DNA of 64,000 bases from the NCBI RefSeq assembly GCF_030540765.1, contig NZ_JAUOEL010000005.1, forward strand, positions 62,001-126,000, given 5' to 3'. Source of the DNA: Flavivirga jejuensis. Its GTDB lineage: Bacteria; Bacteroidota; Bacteroidia; Flavobacteriales; Flavobacteriaceae. A program made the position numbers and the translations under genes. The notes beneath the pieces are model-generated. The model searched no databases and had not been told where the DNA came from. It saw nothing but the letters and a program-made list of their open reading frames with translations. Positions within the stretch are counted from its first letter, which is position 1; each line of letters begins with the position of its first letter. Below, in pieces: positions 34,614 through 44,210 of the stretch.

Positions 34614-34649
34614 AATAGTCTCATATCCTAAATATCAAATAATAAAATT

Positions 34650-35501
34650 ATGGACATAAAACACATATATACTAAAACAATGAAATCAATCATTCTAAAA
34701 GGCATTGTAATCATACTATTTGGTTTCCTTTCTAGCTGTGCTACAGACGATACACAAATCGTTGCTAGGTTCACAGAATTAGTAATGGCAGACGAGTTTG
34801 ACACAGAAGGCGCTCCTAATTCAGCCATTTGGGGTTACGATATAGGTACAGGTGATAATGGTTGGGGTAATAATGAATTGCAATATTACACAGACCGTTC
34901 AGAAAATGTAACTGTACAAAATGGGGTATTGATAATAACAGCAAAAGAAGAAGCATTTAATGGGGCTTCGTATACCTCAGCAAGATTATTAACTAAAGGA
35001 AAGTTTGAACAAACCTATGGTCGCTTTGAAGCCCGTATGAGGCTGCCTTATGGAAAAGGGCTTTGGCCAGCATTTTGGCTGTTAGGTGATGATTCTAATG
35101 GTACAGAAGTTTGGCCACAAATTGGAGAAATTGACATCATGGAATATGTTGGAGATGAACCAACTATAATGTTTGGTACCGTTCATGGTCCTGGGTATTC
35201 AGGTGGTGAATCTATTGGTAAGCCTTATCAATTAGAGAACGATAGGTTTGATACTGGATTTCACGTTTTTGGTGTCGAATGGGGTCCAAATTACATCAAT
35301 TACTACGTTGACGATGTATTATATAATCAAATAACACCAGATGATGTTCCAGGAGAATGGGTGTTTAATCGTGGGCCTTTCTATATCATATTAAATCTAG
35401 CAGTTGGTGGTGCATTACCAGGTTCTCCAAATGAAGAGACCGTATTTCCTCAAACCTTGCTGGTAGATTATGTAAGAGTTTATAAAAACAGTAACAACTA
35501 A
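34650..35501 (+). CDS. GH16 endo-beta-1,3-glucanase (laminarinase) lipoprotein
   Basis: This 283-residue enzyme cleaves internal beta-1,3 bonds in laminarin-type glucans. The GH16 signature E160-I-D-I-M-E165 gives nucleophile and acid/base. The flanking pattern is typical of bacterial laminarinases: NELQYYTDRSENVTVQNGVL, GRFEARMRLPYGKGLWPAFW, and FHVFGVEWGPNYINYYVDD. The signal has a lipobox LSSC (C30), so it is membrane-anchored, probably on the outer face. A second ATG at 34680 gives a more usual signal length and may be the real start. Length is that of a bare catalytic domain; no binding module is attached. Confidence 0.95.
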   Translation: MDIKHIYTKTMKSIILKGIVIILFGFLSSCATDDTQIVARFTELVMADEFDTEGAPNSAIWGYDIGTGDNGWGNNELQYYTDRSENVTVQNGVLIITAKEEAFNGASYTSARLLTKGKFEQTYGRFEARMRLPYGKGLWPAFWLLGDDSNGTEVWPQIGEIDIMEYVGDEPTIMFGTVHGPGYSGGESIGKPYQLENDRFDTGFHVFGVEWGPNYINYYVDDVLYNQITPDDVPGEWVFNRGPFYIILNLAVGGALPGSPNEETVFPQTLLVDYVRVYKNSNN

Positions 35502-35512
35502 CAAAAAAGACA

Positions 35513-37828
35513 ATGAAAAAATTAATCAGAACATTTAAACAGATCTCGATTTTAATCTTGGCGATAACCTTTATAGGTTGCGAAGATGATGACACGGTTT
35601 TACCAAAAGTTGTTGCAGGATTTACGTATACTATTAATGCAGATACAGGCACAGTAACTTTTATTAATATTTCAACACAAGCAACCGATTATAGCTGGGA
35701 TTTTGGAGACGAAACTAGCGCGACTCTTATTGACCCTGTTAAGACGTATGTAAACGGAACGTACACCATCGTTTTAACAGCATCAAACGTTGCAGGAGCT
35801 TCCGATGTGTTTGAGGATGAGATCACCATTTTAATTCCTGAAATAGCCACATTACCCATTACGTTTGATGGCGAAAACACGAAGTATGAGCCTACAGCTT
35901 TTGGCGGTGCCTCTTTTGAAGTAGTTGATAATCCTGCTCCTGGAGGAACAAATAATGTCGCATCTAAAGTAGGCGCCATAACAAATAGTGGAGCGTCATT
36001 TGAAGGTATCTTTTTTGAATTAGGAACTGCTATAGATTTAGCTACAGATAAAACTATTAAAATGAATTTCTGGGCAGATGAGGCAGTAGATGTTTTATTG
36101 AAACTTGAAGAAGGTTCTTCATCTACACCAGATATTATTGTTAGCCATGGCGGTAGTGGATGGGAAGCACTTTCATTTAATTTTAGTGCTACAGCTAAAT
36201 ACTCAAAATTAGTGCTCTTTGTTGATGGACCAGGAACAACTACAGGTACTTTTTATATGGATGATGTTATGCAAATTGAAACGCCAGCACCACCATGTAC
36301 ACCAGAAACAGAGCAATCTCTTGATGTAGCAGACTTTAATGTAACTTTTCAAGCAGAAGACACCACCTCAAGTATTGTAGATGATGGTGCCACTATGGTA
36401 AGAGTACTAAACCCTGATACCGATAATGCAATAAACACATCATGTCAAGTAGGGCAAATTACTAGAGATGCAAATCTTGAATTTGCAAACAATCAATTTT
36501 CATTTGCTTCAAACTTCGATTTTAATGCTAATGCTGGATTCAAAATAAAAGTGTGGTCTCCAGATGCTGGTACTAATGTTACAATAAAACTTGAAGGAGC
36601 GGGTGTGGGACCTGTAGAATCAACGGTTCCTACAACTACTGCTGGTGCATGGGAAGAATTAACTTTTGATTTTGCATCCGGCGAAAGTGATAAATATAAT
36701 AAGATCGTACTATTCATGAATTTAGGCACATTTACTACAGGTGTGTTTTATGTTGATGATTTTATGCTTTATGGTACTGGCTCTGGTGGCGGTGGAGACT
36801 GTGTTCCAGAAACCGCTCAATCTCTTGACGTAGCAGATTTTAACATAACTTTTCAAGCAGATGATACCACGTCTACCATTGTAGATGATGGCGCCACTAT
36901 GGTAAGAGTACTAAACCCCGATTTTGACAACCCTGTAAACACCTCATGTCAAGTAGGGCAAATTACTAGAAATGCAAGTCTTGAATTTGCAAACAATCAA
37001 TTTTCATTTGCTTCAAACTTCGATTTTAATGCTAATGCTGGGTTCAAAATAAAAGTATGGTCTCCAGATGCTGGTACTAATGTTACAGTAAAACTTGAAG
37101 GAGCGGGTGTGGGACCTGTAGAATCGACGGTTCCTACAACCACTGCTGGTGAGTGGGAAGAATTGACTTTTGATTTTGCAGCTGGCGAAAGTGATAAATA
37201 TAATAAGATTGTATTATTTATGAATTTAAGCACATTCACTACTGGTGTGTTTTATATTGATGATTTTAGACTTTACGCTGGCTCTGGTGGCGGTGGCGGA
37301 GGTACTGGTGGTGGCTGTAGCGCTACAGCTATAGCAGCAACAGCATTTCCTGTGGATTTTGAAAGTTGCGAATCTTTCTTAGGCACATTTACAGATTCTG
37401 GTAGCATTAAAACAGAGTTAACAGACAACCCTGCAAAAACAGGAATAAATACTTCAGATTTTGTATTAAAAGTAGTTAAAGCATCAGGAACAAATAGATG
37501 GGCAGGTTTTCAAAACCCATTCCCAAATAATTTTGATGCGACAAAAACACTTAAGGTTAAAATTTACTCTACTAAGGCAAATGTGGTTATGAGGTTTGAA
37601 ATAAATAGCGACCCTCAAGATTCTGGTTCAGGGAATCCTGGTCCTCAGTTTGCGACAATTACAAATGCCAATACTTGGACAGAAGTTGAAATTATATTCA
37701 CAGGAATTCCTCCAAGTAATACAGGAGTTAATCAGATAGTTATTAAGCCAGATAACCCAGATGGGACAGACGGTGAGACAACAAGTTCTGAAGGGATCTA
37801 TTATTTTGATGATATAAGACTAGAATAA
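35513..37828 (+). CDS. PKD-domain lipoprotein with four glycan-binding-like modules
   Basis: The 771-residue protein has a lipobox (TFIGC) and one PKD domain (~30-115, YSWDFGDETSATLIDP). Four jelly-roll-like modules follow: ~118-260, ~270-420, ~438-588 and ~605-771. Modules two and three share nearly the same DNA. Serine/glycine linkers (GSGGGGD) separate them. Each module has the FNxTFQAxDTT ... KVWSPDAGTNVT ... FYVDDF frame seen also in the SusE-position lipoprotein. There is no catalytic motif. It is probably a long surface glycan-capture protein. It is the last gene before a strong terminator. Confidence 0.82.
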   Translation: MKKLIRTFKQISILILAITFIGCEDDDTVLPKVVAGFTYTINADTGTVTFINISTQATDYSWDFGDETSATLIDPVKTYVNGTYTIVLTASNVAGASDVFEDEITILIPEIATLPITFDGENTKYEPTAFGGASFEVVDNPAPGGTNNVASKVGAITNSGASFEGIFFELGTAIDLATDKTIKMNFWADEAVDVLLKLEEGSSSTPDIIVSHGGSGWEALSFNFSATAKYSKLVLFVDGPGTTTGTFYMDDVMQIETPAPPCTPETEQSLDVADFNVTFQAEDTTSSIVDDGATMVRVLNPDTDNAINTSCQVGQITRDANLEFANNQFSFASNFDFNANAGFKIKVWSPDAGTNVTIKLEGAGVGPVESTVPTTTAGAWEELTFDFASGESDKYNKIVLFMNLGTFTTGVFYVDDFMLYGTGSGGGGDCVPETAQSLDVADFNITFQADDTTSTIVDDGATMVRVLNPDFDNPVNTSCQVGQITRNASLEFANNQFSFASNFDFNANAGFKIKVWSPDAGTNVTVKLEGAGVGPVESTVPTTTAGEWEELTFDFAAGESDKYNKIVLFMNLSTFTTGVFYIDDFRLYAGSGGGGGGTGGGCSATAIAATAFPVDFESCESFLGTFTDSGSIKTELTDNPAKTGINTSDFVLKVVKASGTNRWAGFQNPFPNNFDATKTLKVKIYSTKANVVMRFEINSDPQDSGSGNPGPQFATITNANTWTEVEIIFTGIPPSNTGVNQIVIKPDNPDGTDGETTSSEGIYYFDDIRLE
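36323..36774 (+). repeat. Module repeat copy 1 in the PKD lipoprotein
   Basis: A ~452-base unit almost identical to 36827-37278. Both encode a full glycan-binding-like module plus its linker. Confidence 0.88.
36827..37278 (+). repeat. Module repeat copy 2 in the PKD lipoprotein
   Basis: Equal in length to 36323-36774, with long identical runs (for example across NQFSFASNFDFNANAGF), indicating recent duplication. Confidence 0.88.
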
Positions 37829-37833
37829 AATTA

Positions 37834-37876
37834 AAAAAAGGCTAGCTCAAATTTGATCTACTAGCTAGCCTTTTTT
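37834..37876 (+). terminator. Strong intrinsic terminator inside the PUL
   Basis: GGCTAGCT / AGCTAGCC is extended by an A-run pairing with the T-run, giving a ~14-bp stem. It lies between the binding/GH16 operon and the phosphorylase gene, 37 bases before the next start. Downstream genes must be expressed by read-through or from a promoter I cannot see. Confidence 0.9.
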
Positions 37877-37913
37877 ATTAAATATAAATGCAATTAAACT
37901 CTTAAAAAGCTAA

Positions 37914-40900
37914 ATGAATAGTACAGTTTTTATAGACGAGCCTAAAGTTTCAAATACGATGAATAAAATAAAAGGAGAATTAATCACTTTTAATAATGAA
38001 GCTTACTACAAGATTTCCAACAGTGACAAAATGCGCCCATTTTTTATGAGCATTGTTAGTGATTCCAATCACTGGATGTTTATATCAAGTAATGGTGGTA
38101 TTTCTGCTGGAAGAAAAAATTCTGAATCTTCATTATTTCCATATTATACAGACGATAAAATAACAGAATCGGCAGATATTACAGGAAGTAAAACCATATT
38201 TCAGATTCATATGGGTGGAGAAACTCATATATGGGAACCATTTTCAATCCGTCAAATGGGCGTTTATGAAACATCAAGAAATTTATATAAAAACAGTTTT
38301 GGAAATAAAATAATTTTTGAAGAAATAAACCTTGATTTGGGATTAACTTTCAGATACCAATGGAACTCTAGTAATCAATTTGGTTTTGTAAAAAAGTCAA
38401 CATTGATAAACAATTCCGATTCTAAAACTCACATTACTTTATTAGACGGATTACAAAATATCTTGCCCGCAGGTGTTACTTCCGATCTACAAAACAGTAG
38501 AAGTAATTTAGTTGACGCTTACAAAAAAAATGAATTATTACCCGATGTTGGTATAGGTGTTTTTACATTGAGTGCTGTAATAGTTGACAAAGCAGAACCT
38601 AGTGAAGCATTAAAATCTAATACCGTTTGGTCTGTTGGTTTTGAAAACCCCATTCATTTAATGTCGTCATTGCAACTTAATAGCTTTAGAAAAAAGAACG
38701 CTTTAATACAAGAAGTTGATGTAAAAGCAGAAAAAGGCGCTTATTTTATTTCTTCCAATATAGACTTAGCATCAAAATCGGAGAAAAATTGGCTATTTGT
38801 TACTAACGTAAACCAATCTATTTCAGATGTTAATCAAATTTCAGAAATCATTAAAAATGAAAAAGATATCTCTGGTCTTATTCAAAAAGATATTGATGCT
38901 GGAACCGAAAATTTAATTCAATTAACAGCAGCGGCAGATGGCTTGCAGTTAACAGCAGATCCTTTAATAAACACAAGGCATTTTTCAAACACGCTATTCA
39001 ATATTATGCGTGGTGGTATTTTTGATGATAATTACAATATTGAAAAGGCAGATTTTGTAAAATATCTGGCAAATGCGAATAAACCATTTTTCAATAAAAA
39101 AGAAAAACAGTTAAATAATTTGCCTGAATTATTTACACTTAACTATTTAAAAAACCTAGCAGAACAAGATGTCGATAACACTTTTAAACGACTTAGTTTT
39201 GAATACTTACCCTTAAAATTTAGTAGAAGACACGGAGATCCCAGTCGACCTTGGAATAAGTTTTCAATAAATACCCATAGTGAAATTGATGGCTCTAAAA
39301 TCTTAGATTATGAAGGAAATTGGCGAGATATTTTTCAAAATTGGGAAGCCTTAGCGCACTCATATCCAGAATTTATAGAGAATATGATTCATAAGTTTTT
39401 AAATGCTACAACATTTGAAGGCTACAATCCATATCGTGTTACAAAAGACGGTTTCGATTGGGAAATTATTGAAGAAAACGACCCGTGGTCCTATATTGGA
39501 TATTGGGGAGATCATCAGATTATTTACCTATTAAAATTTCTGGAATTTATAGAAGATTACTACCCAAACAAACTTGAAGAACGTTTTGATCAAAACATTT
39601 TTGTTTATGCCAATGTTCCTTATAAAATAAAAAGCTATCAAGAAACACTTATTAACCCTAAGGACACTATTGATTTTGACCATAAACTAGATGCGAAAAT
39701 TAATGAAACAAAACAAAAAATAGGAGCAGATGGCGCTTTATTAAGAGATAAAAACGATGCTATTTATAAAGTCAATTTAATTGAAAAATTAATCGCAACC
39801 GTATTAGCCAAAGTATCAAACTTTATTCCAGAAGGTGGTATTTGGTTAAACACGCAAAGACCAGAATGGAATGATGCCAACAATGCCCTAGTTGGTAATG
39901 GTGTATCTATGGTAACACTATACTATTTAAACCGTTTTTTAAATTTCTTCGAAAAGATTGTTGACAAATCAAAAACAAGTCAAGTTAATATCTCAAAAGA
40001 ACTAAAAGCATGCTTTAACGAAGTTGTTTCAACACTTGAAAAAAATAAATACATCCTTTCTGGAAAAGTATCTGATAAAAACAGAAAAACAGTTTTAGAC
40101 GGTCTGGGATTAGCAGGAAGCAAGTATAGAGCAACCGTTTATAATAATGGCTTTACAGGTAACAAGTCTGCTATAACAAAAACAGAACTTCTAGATTTTA
40201 TAAAAACAACAAAAGCCTATCTACAACATACCATTGATGCTAATAAGCGTTCGGACCATATGTTCCACGCATATAATTTGATGACTGTTAAAAATGAGAA
40301 GGAAGTATCCATATCCTATTTACCAGAAATGCTGGAAGGACAAGTAGCCGCTTTAAGCTCAGGATATCTATCACCAAAAGAAGCTTTAACATTATTAGAT
40401 GGTTTAAAAAAGAGCACACTCTTTAGAAGCGATCAGTACAGCTATATTTTATATCCAGATAAAGAATTACCTCGATTTGATAAGAAAAACAATATTGCGG
40501 CTGAAAAAGTGGAACAGTCCAATTTACTAAAGCAATTAGTAAAAAATGGAAACACCTCTATTATAGAAAAAGATGTTTTAGGAGGCTATCATTTTAACAG
40601 TAATTTCAACAATTCAAAAAGTTTAAAAGATGCTCTGGCAGCCTTACCTAAAGACACTTACCAGTTTTTAATAAAAAAAGACACCGAATTATTACTAGAT
40701 ATTTTTGAAGATATCTTCGATCATAAATCTTTTACAGGGCGTTCAGGAACATTTTTTGGTTACGAAGGCCTGGGGTCTATTTATTGGCATATGGTTTCCA
40801 AATTATTACTAGCCGTTCAAGAAAATTGTTTGCTAGCTATAAACACCAATCAAAGCCAAAAACTTATAGGAAATCTATTAGACCATTATTACGAAATAAA

Positions 40901-41372
40901 TGCAGGTATCGGTACCCATAAATCGCCCGAACTATACGGTGCTTTTCCAACAGACCCTTATTCACATACACCAGCTACCAAAGGCGCTCAGCAACCAGGC
41001 ATGACGGGTCAGGTTAAAGAAGATGTTTTAAGCAGGTTTGGAGAACTAGGTGTTTTTGTAAACAATGGCCGTATCACATTTAATCCCCGTTTATTACGTA
41101 AGGAAGAATTTCTAAAAAATCGAGAAATTTTCACCTATATAGATGTTAAAAACATGGAATGGGAGATGCTATTAGAAGTAGACTCTCTTTGCTTTACGTA
41201 CTGTCAAGTGCCAATTATATATCAGCTTTCAGATAAAAATAGCTTACAAGTCATTTATAGTAATAATAGACGATTGAACTTTGATGATTTAAGTCTTATC
41301 TCAGAAATATCAAAATCAATTTTTCAAAGAAAAGGCGAAGTCATTCAAATAAATGTATTGCTAAAAAAGTAA
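37914..41372 (+). CDS. GH94/GH149/GH161-like glycoside phosphorylase, probably beta-1,3-glucan-active
   Basis: The 1152-residue protein has no signal peptide, so it is cytoplasmic. The fold resembles the large inverting phosphorylases. An N-terminal beta-sandwich (~15-330) contains HIWEPFSIRQMGVYETSRNL. An (alpha/alpha)6-type catalytic region (~370-1060) contains WSYIGYWGDHQIIYLLKFLE (~525-545) and RPEWNDANNALVGNG (R649-, E651, D654), comparable to the DWND catalytic segment of GH94 but with Glu replacing the first Asp. The size is that of GH149/GH161 (~1100-1200), not GH94 (~800). Beside GH17, GH30 and a sugar transporter it would release glucose 1-phosphate from imported beta-1,3-glucans. 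Family choice (GH161 preferred) is from memory; activity is inferred. Confidence 0.65.
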   Translation: MNSTVFIDEPKVSNTMNKIKGELITFNNEAYYKISNSDKMRPFFMSIVSDSNHWMFISSNGGISAGRKNSESSLFPYYTDDKITESADITGSKTIFQIHMGGETHIWEPFSIRQMGVYETSRNLYKNSFGNKIIFEEINLDLGLTFRYQWNSSNQFGFVKKSTLINNSDSKTHITLLDGLQNILPAGVTSDLQNSRSNLVDAYKKNELLPDVGIGVFTLSAVIVDKAEPSEALKSNTVWSVGFENPIHLMSSLQLNSFRKKNALIQEVDVKAEKGAYFISSNIDLASKSEKNWLFVTNVNQSISDVNQISEIIKNEKDISGLIQKDIDAGTENLIQLTAAADGLQLTADPLINTRHFSNTLFNIMRGGIFDDNYNIEKADFVKYLANANKPFFNKKEKQLNNLPELFTLNYLKNLAEQDVDNTFKRLSFEYLPLKFSRRHGDPSRPWNKFSINTHSEIDGSKILDYEGNWRDIFQNWEALAHSYPEFIENMIHKFLNATTFEGYNPYRVTKDGFDWEIIEENDPWSYIGYWGDHQIIYLLKFLEFIEDYYPNKLEERFDQNIFVYANVPYKIKSYQETLINPKDTIDFDHKLDAKINETKQKIGADGALLRDKNDAIYKVNLIEKLIATVLAKVSNFIPEGGIWLNTQRPEWNDANNALVGNGVSMVTLYYLNRFLNFFEKIVDKSKTSQVNISKELKACFNEVVSTLEKNKYILSGKVSDKNRKTVLDGLGLAGSKYRATVYNNGFTGNKSAITKTELLDFIKTTKAYLQHTIDANKRSDHMFHAYNLMTVKNEKEVSISYLPEMLEGQVAALSSGYLSPKEALTLLDGLKKSTLFRSDQYSYILYPDKELPRFDKKNNIAAEKVEQSNLLKQLVKNGNTSIIEKDVLGGYHFNSNFNNSKSLKDALAALPKDTYQFLIKKDTELLLDIFEDIFDHKSFTGRSGTFFGYEGLGSIYWHMVSKLLLAVQENCLLAINTNQSQKLIGNLLDHYYEINAGIGTHKSPELYGAFPTDPYSHTPATKGAQQPGMTGQVKEDVLSRFGELGVFVNNGRITFNPRLLRKEEFLKNREIFTYIDVKNMEWEMLLEVDSLCFTYCQVPIIYQLSDKNSLQVIYSNNRRLNFDDLSLISEISKSIFQRKGEVIQINVLLKK

Positions 41373-41382
41373 AAGCAAACAG

Positions 41383-42672
41383 ATGAAAACTAACTTTAAA
41401 ATAACCCTATTACTAACCATTTTAATTGCAACAATAGGATGTGCAAATAAGTCTAAAAAAGTAACAGAAAAAGTGATTAAAGAAAAACATATAACTGCGG
41501 CAGAAATCTTAGGTAATCCCAAATACTTAGCTATTTCCTATGGAGGTTATAGGCAAGTGTCCAGAGAGATACAGCCAACCATTATAGAGCTAAAAGAAGA
41601 CATGAAAATTTTAGCAGCAATGGGCATTAAAATATTACGAACCTATAATGTACAACTGCAACAAGCTCCCAATATATTAAAAGCTATAAGAGCATTAAAA
41701 AGCGAAGATCCCACTTTTGAGATGTATATAATGTTAGGCGCTTGGATAGATTGCCAAAATGCTTGGACAGATAAAGCACCAAATCATGACATAGAAAGTG
41801 AGGCCAATGCAGCCGAAATTGATAGAGCCGTCGCTTTAGCAAAAGCATACCCAGACATCGTTAAAATTATAGCGGTTGGCAATGAAGCCATGGTAAATTG
41901 GGCAACAAGTTATTTTGTGCGTCCGAATGTGATATTAAAATGGGTGACTCACTTGCAGGAATTAAAAACATCTGGCGAACTTCCAAAAACATTATGGATA
42001 ACCAGTTCAGATGATTTTTCTTCTTGGGGCGGCGGAGACCCTAGTTACCATACAGAAGATTTAGAAAAACTAATCCATGCTGTAGATTATGTTTCTATGC
42101 ACACCTATCCTATGCATAACTCTCACTATAATCCTGCCTTTTGGTTTGTTCCAGAAAATGAAAACAACCTGACTGAACAAGAAAAGATTGAATCAGCGAT
42201 GCAACGTGCCTTAAACTTTTCAAAAACACAATACGATAGTGTGTCAAACTATATAAAGAGTTTAGGTATCAAGAAACCCATACACATAGGCGAAACAGGT
42301 TGGTCAACAGTGTCTAATGGTCATTATGGTATAAAAGGATCGAGAGCGACAGACGAATATAAATCTGGTCGTTACCATGAATTGATGAGAGACTGGACTA
42401 ATAAAGCGAATATTTCTTGCTTTTATTTTGAAGCTTTTGACGAGCAATGGAAAGATGCAGCTAACAAATTAGGGTCGGAAAACCACTTTGGTTTAATCAC
42501 CTTAAAAGGGCAAGCAAAATACGCACTTTGGGATTTGGTAGATCAGGGTGTATTCGACGGATTAACAAGAGATGGAAACCCAATAAAGAAAACATATAAT
42601 GGAGACAAAGCAGCTTTAATGCAAGACGTTTTAGTGCCTCCAAATCCTGTGGAATTTAATGTATCCCATTAA
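41383..42672 (+). CDS. GH17 beta-1,3-glucanase-type lipoprotein
   Basis: The 429-residue protein has a lipobox (ATIGC, C20). It is a GH17 TIM barrel with acid/base E168 (IIAVGNEAMV) and nucleophile E304 (HIGETGWSTV). The regions between are typical: KILAAMGIKILRTYN, AVDYVSMHTYP, and a later FYFEAFDEQWKDA. It should act on beta-1,3-glucan oligosaccharides in the periplasm or at the outer membrane. It follows the phosphorylase by 10 bases and precedes GH30 by 12, so it is operonic. Exact product (endo, exo or transglycosylating) cannot be told. A cytoplasmic paralogue lies at 45871. Confidence 0.93.
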   Translation: MKTNFKITLLLTILIATIGCANKSKKVTEKVIKEKHITAAEILGNPKYLAISYGGYRQVSREIQPTIIELKEDMKILAAMGIKILRTYNVQLQQAPNILKAIRALKSEDPTFEMYIMLGAWIDCQNAWTDKAPNHDIESEANAAEIDRAVALAKAYPDIVKIIAVGNEAMVNWATSYFVRPNVILKWVTHLQELKTSGELPKTLWITSSDDFSSWGGGDPSYHTEDLEKLIHAVDYVSMHTYPMHNSHYNPAFWFVPENENNLTEQEKIESAMQRALNFSKTQYDSVSNYIKSLGIKKPIHIGETGWSTVSNGHYGIKGSRATDEYKSGRYHELMRDWTNKANISCFYFEAFDEQWKDAANKLGSENHFGLITLKGQAKYALWDLVDQGVFDGLTRDGNPIKKTYNGDKAALMQDVLVPPNPVEFNVSH

Positions 42673-42684
42673 AATTTATAATAA

Positions 42685-44181
42685 ATGACTATGAAACTTT
42701 TAAAATATTATTTCTACTGTCTAGTATTTACAATGATGAGTTGCGAAAAAACAGATAACAAATTACAAGTCCAAATTTTTGAAACCTCAGCAAAAGGAAA
42801 TCAACTGACCAAAATCACAGAGTTTCCTGCTACAGACACAAAGGTGACTATAAAGTTAATTCCAGAACAAACCTTTCAAACCATTTCTGGTTTTGGAGGT
42901 GCTTTTACAGAGTCTTCAGCTTACTTACTAAACAAACTAAGTAAGAAAAACAGAGATACCATCTTACGTGCATACTTCGCCAAAGACGGCGCTAGATATT
43001 CTTTAACCAGAACACACATGAATTCATGTGACTTCTCACTAACCAACTATTCATATTCCCCCGTAGAAGGCGATAAAAATTTAGAACATTTTACTATTGA
43101 AGAAGATATGGATGACCTCATTCCCATGATAAAAGAGGCCTTAGCGATCTCTGAAGATGGGTTTAAAATATTTGCATCACCCTGGACAGCAGCCCCGTGG
43201 ATGAAAGATAATAACAAATGGGTTGGAGGCAAACTACTTCCAGAATATTACGATACCTGGGCATTGTTCTTCTCTAAATACTTAGATGCCTACAAAGCAG
43301 AAGGTATAGATATTTGGGGTTTTACCGTGGAGAACGAACCTCATGGAAATGGCAACAACTGGGAAAGCATGCATTTTACACCGCAAGAAATGACCAATTT
43401 CGTACAACATCATTTAGGTCCGAAATTAGAAGCTGATGGAAAAGGTGATAAAATAATTTTAGGATACGACCAAAATAGAGCAGGCTTAAAAGAGTGGGTA
43501 AATGCCATGTACAAAGACGAAGCTTCTTCAAAATATTTTCATGGTACGGCGATACATTGGTATGAAAGCACCTATGATTATTTCCCTGAAGCCTTGCAAT
43601 ATGCACACAATAAAGCACCTGATAAATATCTAATAGAAACCGAAGGTTGTGTAGATTCTGAAGTACCAAAATGGCAAGATGATACTTGGTACTGGAGCAA
43701 AGAAGCCACCGATTGGGGTTGGGATTGGGCATCTGAAGAAGAAAAATATTTACATCCAAAATATGCACCAGTAAACCGATATGCCAGAGATATTATTGGT
43801 TGTTTAAACAACTGGGTTGATGGTTGGGTAGACTGGAATATGGTTTTAGATAGACAAGGCGGTCCCAATTGGTTTGAGAATTGGTGTGTAGCGCCTGTAA
43901 TTGTTGATCCTGATGCTGATGAAGTTTATTTCACTCCCATTTATTATGTCATGGCACACTTCAGTAAATACATAAGACCAGATGCAAAAATAATTGGAGT
44001 AGATAACTCTAATGAAAAACTCATGGTAACTGCCGCTACAAACCCCGATGGAAGTATTGCAGTTGTCATTTTTAATGAAACAGAACACCCAAAAAGTGTT
44101 AACCTCTCAATGCATGAAAAAACTGTAGAATTTTCAATAGATGTAAAGGCTATTCAAACTATTATGATTCCTAAAATATAA
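42685..44181 (+). CDS. GH30 glycoside hydrolase lipoprotein (beta-1,6-glucanase/beta-glucosidase type)
   Basis: The 498-residue protein has a lipobox (FTMMSC, C20). The GH30 barrel carries acid/base E218 in FTVENEPHG and nucleophile E320 in LIETEGC. A C-terminal side beta-domain runs from ~430 to 498 (KLMVTAATNPDGSIAVVIFN). Other GH30 marks are FQTISGFGGAFTESSAYLL and FASPWTAAPWMKDN. In laminarin loci GH30 enzymes remove beta-1,6 side branches, which fits here. It is probably periplasmic or outer-membrane bound. The start at 42685 has a second ATG two codons on; either is possible. Confidence 0.95.
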   Translation: MTMKLLKYYFYCLVFTMMSCEKTDNKLQVQIFETSAKGNQLTKITEFPATDTKVTIKLIPEQTFQTISGFGGAFTESSAYLLNKLSKKNRDTILRAYFAKDGARYSLTRTHMNSCDFSLTNYSYSPVEGDKNLEHFTIEEDMDDLIPMIKEALAISEDGFKIFASPWTAAPWMKDNNKWVGGKLLPEYYDTWALFFSKYLDAYKAEGIDIWGFTVENEPHGNGNNWESMHFTPQEMTNFVQHHLGPKLEADGKGDKIILGYDQNRAGLKEWVNAMYKDEASSKYFHGTAIHWYESTYDYFPEALQYAHNKAPDKYLIETEGCVDSEVPKWQDDTWYWSKEATDWGWDWASEEEKYLHPKYAPVNRYARDIIGCLNNWVDGWVDWNMVLDRQGGPNWFENWCVAPVIVDPDADEVYFTPIYYVMAHFSKYIRPDAKIIGVDNSNEKLMVTAATNPDGSIAVVIFNETEHPKSVNLSMHEKTVEFSIDVKAIQTIMIPKI

Positions 44182-44210
44182 AATAAGTCTAACTATTAAA
44201 CCAATAATAT

